Positions 58,737 through 64,000 of a DNA stretch of 64,000 nt are shown here, one piece after another. Below the pieces are notes generated by a model. The model worked only from the letters and a program-made list of their open reading frames with translations, was not told the DNA's origin and searched no databases. Made by a program: the position numbers and the translations under genes. The first letter of the stretch is position 1, and the number at the start of each line of letters is the position of its first letter. Source of the DNA: Synergistales bacterium (lineage in GTDB: Bacteria > Synergistota > Synergistia > Synergistales > Aminithiophilaceae). Where the stretch lies: positions 1-64,000 of the forward strand of contig JAHDQY010000004.1 of NCBI GenBank assembly GCA_018433595.1. The letters run 5' to 3'.

Positions 58737-59003
58737 ATGGCGCTTCCTTTGGTTTTGCCTGCAGCGCTTCTGACCGCTTCGGTTCTCTCTGTCGTTGTCG
58801 TCAGACTCCTGGGAGCCCGGACGGCGGTTGAAAGACTTATTGCTTTCGATGCCGTGGTGATGCTTGCCGCCATCGAGGCCCTTCTCCTTGCCGTAGCCTG
58901 GGAGACGGTCCTTGTGGCCGATGTCGCCCTCTCGGGACTCGCCTTCTTTTCTGTCATCGCCTTCTTTCTCCTTCAGGCTGCCGACGAGGAGAGGGCGTTA
59001 TGA
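58737..59003 (+). CDS. MrpF/MnhF-like antiporter subunit of the hydrogenase cluster
   Basis: The 88-residue membrane protein has three helices and the MrpF pattern RLLGARTAVERLIAFDAVVMLAAIEALLLAV. In Mbh-type complexes this subunit belongs to the ion-translocating module. The ATG at 58737 has AAAGGAGAG upstream, which rules out the earlier start at 58707. It is the first gene of an operon of tightly packed genes that runs past the window end. I name it by homology of pattern and by gene order. Confidence 0.75.
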   Translation: MALPLVLPAALLTASVLSVVVVRLLGARTAVERLIAFDAVVMLAAIEALLLAVAWETVLVADVALSGLAFFSVIAFFLLQAADEERAL

Positions 59004-59347
59004 TCCCCGCGGTTGTCGGCATCCTCTTTTGCGGTCTTCTGCTGGTTTGGTTTGGAGTCCTCATGCAGATATTGAGACCGCAGCCTTCGGTCCCGTTCTT
59101 CCGGAGAGATCTCTCCCTGGCCGGAGCTTTGCTGGTCGCCTTCGCCGTTGTCCTTTTCGGCCTTTTGAGATTTTTTAACGGTGGAGACCGGCGCTTTCTG
59201 GTGCTGGCCTTTCACGGAGGTTTCGTCGCGGCTCTTCTTCTGACAACCCACAGTCTCCTGTGGATGTTTCTTGACGCCGAGGGGAGACAGCGCATTGAGG
59301 TCCCCCTTTTTTCAAGAAGAAAAGTGAAGGGGGGAGGAGCAGAATGA
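59000..59347 (+). CDS. Membrane subunit in MrpG/MbhC position
   Basis: The 115-residue protein has three hydrophobic helices (about residues 3-22, 38-58 and 68-92) and a basic C-terminal tail. It occupies the place of MrpG (MbhC) between the MrpF-like and MbhD-like genes, but the typical MrpG segment (Gly-rich helix followed by RxPDxYxRLHA) is not visible. It overlaps both neighbours by four bases. Assignment is by position only. Confidence 0.5.
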   Translation: MIPAVVGILFCGLLLVWFGVLMQILRPQPSVPFFRRDLSLAGALLVAFAVVLFGLLRFFNGGDRRFLVLAFHGGFVAALLLTTHSLLWMFLDAEGRQRIEVPLFSRRKVKGGGAE

Positions 59348-59607
59348 GCTCCGTTCTTTTGGCCGTTTTTTTGATCCTCGTTCTCGCCTGTTCCCTGGGA
59401 GCCCTTATCGCGAGCCGTCCTCTTTTTTCGATCATGGCGATGGCTGCCGCAGGGCTCTGTCTTGCGCTGGCCTTCCTTGTCCTTCAGGCTCCCGATGTCG
59501 CCGTTGCCCAGCTCCTTTTCGGTACGGCCTTCCCGGTGATCCTTCATCTTTTCGCTCTCAGGGCTACGGTTGGCCTTGGGGAGAGGGGGAGAAGCGATGG
59601 TGAGTAG
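59344..59607 (+). CDS. DUF4040/MbhD-like hydrogenase subunit
   Basis: The 87-residue protein has the MbhD/DUF4040 pattern: three helices and the conserved LQAPDVAVAQLLFGTAFPVILHLFAL, where the APDVA motif matches the equivalent segment of MrpA/MbhD proteins. It forms part of the membrane ion path. It starts at the overlap with the previous stop (ATGA). Confidence 0.75.
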   Translation: MSSVLLAVFLILVLACSLGALIASRPLFSIMAMAAAGLCLALAFLVLQAPDVAVAQLLFGTAFPVILHLFALRATVGLGERGRSDGE

Positions 59608-59875
59608 ACGGCTGTTTTTCGTGGCGGCGATTCTCCTCTTCGTGGGCCTTTTGGCTGCTGCCCTGCGGAGCCCTCTCGTTTGCGATCTGCCTCGGGACGT
59701 TGCTGTCGACGGTCATTATCTTGCCGCGGGACAGATGGAGACTCAGGCCAACGACCTTGTCGCCGCCGTCGGTTTCGATTACAGAAGCTTCGACCTTTTT
59801 GCCCTCTCCGGTCTTGTTATCGCTTCTTCGGCCTCCGTGGTCGCCTTGCTTCGGAAGGGGGGCAGGCGGGCGTGA
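59597..59875 (+). CDS. MbhE-like hydrogenase subunit
   Basis: The 92-residue protein has an N-terminal helix, an external loop, and the motif ETQANDLVAAVGFDYRSFDLFALSGLV, which corresponds to the TGA-NVVTAILxDYRxFDTLGE motif of the MrpA C-terminal/MbhE subunit. The ATG at 59597 overlaps the previous gene by eleven bases. It overlaps the next start by four bases. Confidence 0.72.
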   Translation: MVSRRLFFVAAILLFVGLLAAALRSPLVCDLPRDVAVDGHYLAAGQMETQANDLVAAVGFDYRSFDLFALSGLVIASSASVVALLRKGGRRA

Positions 59876-60357
59876 GAAAGGAGCGCCAGGTTCTTGCCAT
59901 CGGGGTCCTTGCTTCTGCTCTGATTTTTCTCGGTCTTTACCAGACTTTTTGGGGGCATCTCTGCCCAGGTGACGGTTTGACGGGAGGAGGTTCCGTCGTA
60001 TTTGCCCTGATTCTGGCTCTCCCCTTCTCTGGGTCATCGTTTTTCGACCGGGAGAATCGATGGAAGCTTCTGGCCGTCGCCGAAACGGCCGGAGCTCTTG
60101 CCTTTCTGGCTCTGGCCCATGTCGATCTCGGATCGACCCTTTTTTACAATGCCCTTGCCGGTCAGGGTGGGCTCTTCGGACAAAGCCTGCCGGAGGGAGG
60201 CAATGTCGGGCCTTTTTTCAGCTCCGGGACGATTGCTCTGATCAACGGGGCTCTCGCTCTTCTTGTTATCGGTGCCTTCGGGCGTTTGGTCACAGCTTTT
60301 TTCGGAGCCTCTTCATCGGAAAAGCACAGAAGAGAGGAGGAGGGTGAAAATGCGTGA
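59872..60357 (+). CDS. MrpB/MbhF-like antiporter subunit
   Basis: The 161-residue membrane protein has several helices and the MrpB-like segments HLCPGDGLTGGGSVVFALILAL and FFSSGTIALINGALALLVIGAF, which resemble PGGGFxGG and SGTxxLxNxxVGLEV of the family. The GTG at 59872 overlaps the previous stop. The C-terminal tail is rich in Glu and Arg. It overlaps the mrpC-like gene by eight bases. Confidence 0.72.
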   Translation: MRKERQVLAIGVLASALIFLGLYQTFWGHLCPGDGLTGGGSVVFALILALPFSGSSFFDRENRWKLLAVAETAGALAFLALAHVDLGSTLFYNALAGQGGLFGQSLPEGGNVGPFFSSGTIALINGALALLVIGAFGRLVTAFFGASSSEKHRREEEGENA

Positions 60358-60691
60358 TTTTGTTGTTTTTTCCGTTTCCGTTCTCTTCCTTCTGGGGCTG
60401 GGAGGCTTGGTGTTCAAGAAAAATCTCCTGAAAAAGACGATGGCTTTCTCTGTTGCCCAGTCATCGGTCGTTCTTTTTTTTGTTGTCCTGGGCTATCGTC
60501 ACGGCAGTCGTCCGCCTCTTTTTACTTTTGCCTCAGAAGGGGATCTCATGGCGTTGCCCTCCGCTCAGGTGATGGCGACGGCGACGTTGATCCTTTCGGT
60601 CGCGGTGACGGCGGTCCTGCTGGCCCTGATCGTTTTGCTTCACCGGCATTACGACACTGTCGACGGCGAAGAGATACGGAGGCTTCTCTAG
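60350..60691 (+). CDS. MrpC/MbhG-like (NuoK-type) subunit
   Basis: The 113-residue protein has three helices and the NuoK/MrpC pattern: FLLGLGGLVFKKNLLKKTMAFSVAQSSVVLFFVVLGY and ALPSAQVMATATLILSVAVTAVLLALIVLLHRHYDTVD. In complex I the equivalent NuoK carries conserved membrane Glu residues; here they are not obvious. GGAGGAGGG precedes the ATG. It abuts mrpD (TAG then ATG). Confidence 0.85.
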   Translation: MRDFVVFSVSVLFLLGLGGLVFKKNLLKKTMAFSVAQSSVVLFFVVLGYRHGSRPPLFTFASEGDLMALPSAQVMATATLILSVAVTAVLLALIVLLHRHYDTVDGEEIRRLL

Positions 60692-62260
60692 ATGGATTGG
60701 CAGACACACCTTCCTGCGCTGATTGTTGCCTTCCCCTTTCTGGGGGCCGTGGTGACGCCTCTTGTCTCCTTGGCGGGTAGAGGCGCCCGCCATCTTTGGT
60801 TTCTCCTTTCTTCATGCGGAACGACGGTTTTGGCTCTTCTTCTTTGGCGGAGAGTGGCCTTGAAGGGGGCGATTCTCTACGTTGTCGGCGGCGAGAGCTG
60901 GGATCTTGCGCTTCCAGCGGGGCTCTCCTTACCGCCTCGGATCGTTCTCGCTGTTGACGCGTTAGGCGCCCTCATCGTGGTTGTCGGCGCTCTTCTCGCT
61001 TTTGCGGGAACCCTTGCGTACCTCCCTTCCGATCGAGGCACCCCGGAGGAAGAGCGTTCTTTTGTCGTTCTGTATTTGCTGGCGATGTCATCCGCTCTTG
61101 CCATGGTCGTTACGAGCGATCTGTTTAATTTTGCCCTTTTCTTCGGGCTTTTTTCCCTTGCCTCGACAAGTATCGTCACTTTCGGCAAAAAAAAGGGCGC
61201 TGCCGTTATTGCGGCGTTTGATGCACTGCTTTTTTCAGGAGTCCTTCTTTTGTTGATCCTCTTTGCCGTTGCCCTTCTTTACGGGAGGTACAATACGGTT
61301 AATATGGCGGCTCTGGCACGGCTCCTTCGGTTCGGCTTCGTTGAAAAGACGGTCCTTGTCCTTTTTGCAGCGGCGTTGCTGGCTCGATATGGCGCTCTCC
61401 CTTTTACCTCCCTTTTCACGGAGTTTCTGGGCGAGGCCTCTCCCGCTGCGGGGTGTATCCTGATCTCCGGTACCCTGGTCGGTTTCTACGCCCTTGTGCG
61501 GGTCGTTTTCTCCCTGTACGGGACGATTTTGGGAGAGGGTGCCCTTGGGTGGGTTTTCGTCGTTTCCGGCCTCCTGTCGATTTCCTTTGGCCTGACTTTT
61601 GGTTTCAGGTCTCGGCGGTTCCCGCTTTTTCCCGGTTTTATCCTCCTCGCTCAGACGGGCCATGTCCTGCTTGGTCTGGGTGTCGCCCTGCGCTCTTCTT
61701 GTCATGTCCGTGCCATGGCCGATTACGGCATGGTGGCCCTGAAAGGTGCCCTTTCCCTGGCCGTCGTCTCCTCTTTGGCCTGCGCCTTGCTCTTCCTTGC
61801 AACAGCTTTTATCAGGCGTTGGACGAGCAGCGAGGATCTTGTCGACGTCGGTGGTTTGGCGAAGGTCTTGCCCAAAACGGCCGTTTCCTTTTTTCTGGCA
61901 TCCTGGGTTGTGGCCGGATTGCCGCCGTTTATCGGGTATGTCCCGAAGCTGCTGCTCCACCAATCGCTTTTCGCCTTTAATCCCCTCCTCGGGGCTGTCT
62001 CGATAGCTGCATCTATCGGTGCGGCGGTGCTTCTGGCCCGATTTTTTCACGGTCTTTTCCTTGGCCCTCTGCGTGTCGAAAGCCTTTCTCAAAAAGAAGC
62101 CTCTCTCTCGGCGGTTCTCGCCATGGGCGGCCTTCTCTGCCTGCTCCTTTTCCTCTCTTTTCTGCCCTCCTGGTCTCTGACTCGCTGGATTGAGCCTTCT
62201 GTGAGCGTTCTTCTCGATCAGGCAGGATACGTCAAGATCGTTTTGGGGGGAGGCCTCTGA
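60692..62260 (+). CDS. MrpD/MbhH-like (NuoN-type) antiporter subunit
   Basis: The 522-residue protein is an antiporter-like subunit with about 14 helices. Typical blocks are GTLAYLPSDRGTPEEERSFVVLYLLAMSSALAMVVTSDLFNFALFFGLFSLAS, in which the middle (MVVTSDLFNFxLFFGLFS) matches the conserved MVxTxDLFxFYVFxEL segment. The key Glu of that motif is replaced (FFGLFSLA). A Lys is seen in GALSLAVV's preceding GMVALKGA. Substitution of the Glu that normally ends the motif is unusual. It should move protons or sodium. Confidence 0.88.
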   Translation: MDWQTHLPALIVAFPFLGAVVTPLVSLAGRGARHLWFLLSSCGTTVLALLLWRRVALKGAILYVVGGESWDLALPAGLSLPPRIVLAVDALGALIVVVGALLAFAGTLAYLPSDRGTPEEERSFVVLYLLAMSSALAMVVTSDLFNFALFFGLFSLASTSIVTFGKKKGAAVIAAFDALLFSGVLLLLILFAVALLYGRYNTVNMAALARLLRFGFVEKTVLVLFAAALLARYGALPFTSLFTEFLGEASPAAGCILISGTLVGFYALVRVVFSLYGTILGEGALGWVFVVSGLLSISFGLTFGFRSRRFPLFPGFILLAQTGHVLLGLGVALRSSCHVRAMADYGMVALKGALSLAVVSSLACALLFLATAFIRRWTSSEDLVDVGGLAKVLPKTAVSFFLASWVVAGLPPFIGYVPKLLLHQSLFAFNPLLGAVSIAASIGAAVLLARFFHGLFLGPLRVESLSQKEASLSAVLAMGGLLCLLLFLSFLPSWSLTRWIEPSVSVLLDQAGYVKIVLGGGL

Positions 62261-62575
62261 ATGGGGACCCAAATTTACACCGGTTTTGGATACTGGAACG
62301 GGGCCAGCTGGACTCTTTCCTTCCTTCTGGCGGTTCTCTTCGTTTCCTGGCTTGCCGGTCTTGGTCGAAAAAACCATGGGAAGGCGTGGATTCGCCGCCT
62401 CCCGCCGGTAAAATCCAGAGATGACGGCTTCCTTGGAGCGCAGCCGCTGCAACTTTCTCCGACCCTCCCGATGGGTGGCAAGTTGCCTGAGAGGCTTTGG
62501 GAAGCGCTTTCCGTCGACGGAATCGGTTGGGTCGTTGTCGCTACGGTTCTGCTCCTCGTCGCTGTGCTGTTGTAA
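62261..62575 (+). CDS. Membrane protein in MbhI position
   Basis: The 104-residue protein has two predicted helices (residues 16-33 and 86-103) joined by a soluble loop. It stands between the mrpD-like gene and the hydrogenase small subunit, the place of MbhI in archaeal Mbh operons, which links the antiporter and hydrogenase modules. No motif is shared that I can see, so the assignment is positional. Confidence 0.5.
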   Translation: MGTQIYTGFGYWNGASWTLSFLLAVLFVSWLAGLGRKNHGKAWIRRLPPVKSRDDGFLGAQPLQLSPTLPMGGKLPERLWEALSVDGIGWVVVATVLLLVAVLL

Positions 62576-62585
62576 GGAGGTTGTC

Positions 62586-63044
62586 ATGGCAACGGAATGG
62601 AATTGGGAGGCTTTGCCCAAGTCCCTGGCGATTTATCTTTGGAACAGCGGCTCCTGTAACGGGTGTGACAGTGAATTTTTTGCTCTGTCGGGACCGCGTT
62701 ACGATTTGGAGCGGCTTGGCATTCAACGTGTCGATAGTCCCTGCCATGCCGATGTTCTCGTCGTTTCCGGCCCCGTCATTGCTTCCGAAGCGGAGATGCT
62801 GCGTCAGATTCACTCTCAGATGGCTGATCCCAAAATAGTTATCGCAATCGGGGCCTGTGCTGTTTCAGGAGGAATTTTCCGTGCTTCCCGGTGTCTTGCG
62901 GGCCCCCTTGATGCGGTCCTGCCTGTCGATGTCTACGTTCAAGGCTGCCCTCCGAGACCGGAGGCTCTTATCGAAGGTCTCACCCGGGCCGTCATCGACC
63001 TTGAAGGGCGGCGCAAGTCCATGGAGGGGAGGTCTCTTTCGTGA
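62586..63044 (+). CDS. [NiFe] hydrogenase small subunit (NuoB/MbhJ type)
   Basis: The 152-residue protein holds the proximal [4Fe-4S] cluster. Four cysteine ligands are at Cys24 and Cys27 (NSGSCNGCDSE), Cys91 (IGACAVSGG) and Cys121 (VQGCPPRPEALIEGL), the pattern of group 4 hydrogenase small subunits and NuoB. The CxxC spacing differs from the CC pair of complex I NuoB and fits hydrogenases. GTAAGGAGG precedes the ATG. It overlaps the next gene by four bases. Confidence 0.9.
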   Translation: MATEWNWEALPKSLAIYLWNSGSCNGCDSEFFALSGPRYDLERLGIQRVDSPCHADVLVVSGPVIASEAEMLRQIHSQMADPKIVIAIGACAVSGGIFRASRCLAGPLDAVLPVDVYVQGCPPRPEALIEGLTRAVIDLEGRRKSMEGRSLS

Positions 63045-63550
63045 TCTACGCTCCCGAATATGTTATTCAGGCTACGGATCACCGGGAGGTGTTGAGCTGC
63101 CTAGAAGGGAGATTCGGCGCCGATTTGGAGATGCCGCAGCTGAAAGAAGGCGAAGCGCAGTCACCGATTTTGACAGCGACCTTGCCGAAGGCGCGTCTCC
63201 TCGAATTCGTTGATTGCTTGGCTGAGTTTGATTTTCCCCATTTTCGGGCTTTGAGCGGCGAAGATCTGGGAGAGGCGATCTTGCTCCACTATGATTTTGC
63301 TCTTTTCCGCTCCGCCGGCCGAGGGAAGCGCCTTGAGATTTCCGCTTCCGTGCGGCTGCCCTCCGGCGATCGCCTCATGCCGTCTCTTGTCGGTCGGTTC
63401 CCTTCGGCCGAATACGGCGAGCGGGAGCTGATTGAGACGCTGGGTCTTGATTTCGAGGGATTGCCCGACAAAAGCCCGCTTTTTACCTTCGATGACCGGG
63501 GGCGGAGGCGGGTTGCTGCGCCCTGTGACCTTGACGGAGGGGTGCATTGA
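63041..63550 (+). CDS. NuoC/MbhK-like hydrogenase subunit
   Basis: The 169-residue soluble subunit has an N-terminal alpha/beta domain (LTATLPKARLLEFVDCLAEFDF, LGEAILLHYDFALF) and a C-terminal part with PSLVGRFPSAEYGERELIETLGLDFEGLPD, which corresponds to the NuoC signature (P-S-x-x-x-x-F-x-x-A-x-W-x-E-R-E-x-x-D-x-x-G-I). The GTG at 63041 overlaps the small subunit stop. The stop overlaps the large subunit start (TGATG). Confidence 0.85.
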   Translation: MIYAPEYVIQATDHREVLSCLEGRFGADLEMPQLKEGEAQSPILTATLPKARLLEFVDCLAEFDFPHFRALSGEDLGEAILLHYDFALFRSAGRGKRLEISASVRLPSGDRLMPSLVGRFPSAEYGERELIETLGLDFEGLPDKSPLFTFDDRGRRRVAAPCDLDGGVH

Positions 63551-64000
63551 TGGATGTCCTGACGCTGCCTTTGAACCCTTCGGGCTCTCTTGAGCCTCTG
63601 GCGATTACCGTGAGCCTCGACGGTGATCGGATTGTCGATGCCAGAATCCGTCATGGGGCCCTTCACCGTGGCATTGAGGAAATGGCTCTCCACTGGAACC
63701 TTTTTCAGGTTCTTCCTTTGGCTGAGAGAATCTGCGGCTTCTGCTCCCTTTCGAACGCCCTCACTTTCGCTCGAGCCGTCGAGACGATTGCCGGGATCGT
63801 CGTCCCCCCTCGTGCCCGGTATCTTCGGACTCTCTTTTTGGAGTTGGAGCGCATCTCTTCACACTTTCTCTGGCTTGCCACGGCTTGTCACATCGCCGGG
63901 CATGAGGCTCTGATGATGGCGGTTTTGTCTCTTCGGGAACGCGTTCTCGACATGTTGGAGGGGTTGACAGGCAAGCGCTCCAATTGTGGCGTGGCCGCTT
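63550..64000 (+). CDS. [NiFe] hydrogenase large subunit (NuoD/MbhL type), truncated by window end
   Basis: The first 150 residues are visible. They include IRHGALHRGIEEMALHWNLFQVLPLAERICGFCS, where Cys62 and Cys65 form the N-terminal CxxC (RxCGxC) ligand pair of the NiFe centre. NuoD of complex I lacks these cysteines, so the protein looks like a true hydrogenase. Then RARYLRTLFLELERISSHFLWLA matches the conserved E-R-x-x-x-H region. The second CxxC pair near the C-terminus lies outside the window. Confidence 0.9.
   Translation, partial: MDVLTLPLNPSGSLEPLAITVSLDGDRIVDARIRHGALHRGIEEMALHWNLFQVLPLAERICGFCSLSNALTFARAVETIAGIVVPPRARYLRTLFLELERISSHFLWLATACHIAGHEALMMAVLSLRERVLDMLEGLTGKRSNCGVAA

Overview
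The window looks like chromosomal DNA of a GC-rich, Gram-negative-type anaerobe that ferments amino acids, most likely a member of the Synergistota. This placement is an inference from gene content: a TAXI-type TRAP transporter beside acyl-CoA genes, a 5-oxoprolinase (pxp) operon, an NSS/MetS amino-acid transporter, and a group 4 [NiFe] hydrogenase fused to Mrp-type antiporter modules. Envelope genes (HtrA, Lgt family, DUF4403) sit beside a short YidC. No rRNA, tRNA, CRISPR array, insertion sequence or phage module was seen. I could not run a database search, so gene names rest on motifs and gene order.

Region by region. (1) 156-3311: rpmH-rnpA-yidD-yidC-khpB-lgt, the cluster usually found near the origin, behind a good promoter. 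(2) 3317-8677, mostly on the minus strand: ftsH, a decayed gene, a metallophosphoesterase, one small plus-strand gene and an AI-2E-type permease. (3) 8811-15341: single genes (YkuK, GDT1-like Mn exporter, DUF4403, M24 peptidase) and regulators (GntR, RpiR). (4) 15472-22670: one operon with aminotransferase, TAXI-TRAP transporter, two-subunit CoA-transferase and thiolase, behind a strong promoter whose -10 lies in a 40-bp palindrome. (5) 22744-29155: CheX-like protein, methyltransferase, ogt, YgiQ-type radical SAM protein, beta-hydroxyacid dehydrogenase, an acidic repeat protein and two tiny genes. (6) 29858-33252: 5-oxoproline operon pxpB-pxpC-pxpA plus a DUF1445 protein. (7) 33480-39350: mtnC-like phosphatase, a divergent rpoN, htrA and a two-component system. 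(8) 39467-42797: rpsO, pnp, dut. (9) 42826-43663: an intact tiny metS beside the wreck of its NSS transporter. (10) 43946-57194: thrS, infC-rpmI-rplT, Trk potassium uptake, pheST, a zapA-like gene, cvpA, mutS2. (11) 57257-58565: a small secreted protein behind a long leader, then a MOSC protein. (12) 58737-64000: the Mbh-like hydrogenase operon, cut by the window end in its large subunit.

How the genes work together. The genes of region 4 make a coherent path: import, transamination, CoA activation and thiolytic cleavage, as expected for a beta-amino acid such as 3-aminobutyrate. The pxp operon would feed 5-oxoproline into glutamate. The hydrogenase/antiporter operon could dispose of the reductant made by such fermentation while building an ion gradient. 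Several translation genes carry visible autoregulation signals: an anticodon-like hairpin before thrS, and an AUA start with a leader terminator at infC.

A second recurrent theme is very long, near-perfect palindromes at operon ends, most of them without a T-tract.
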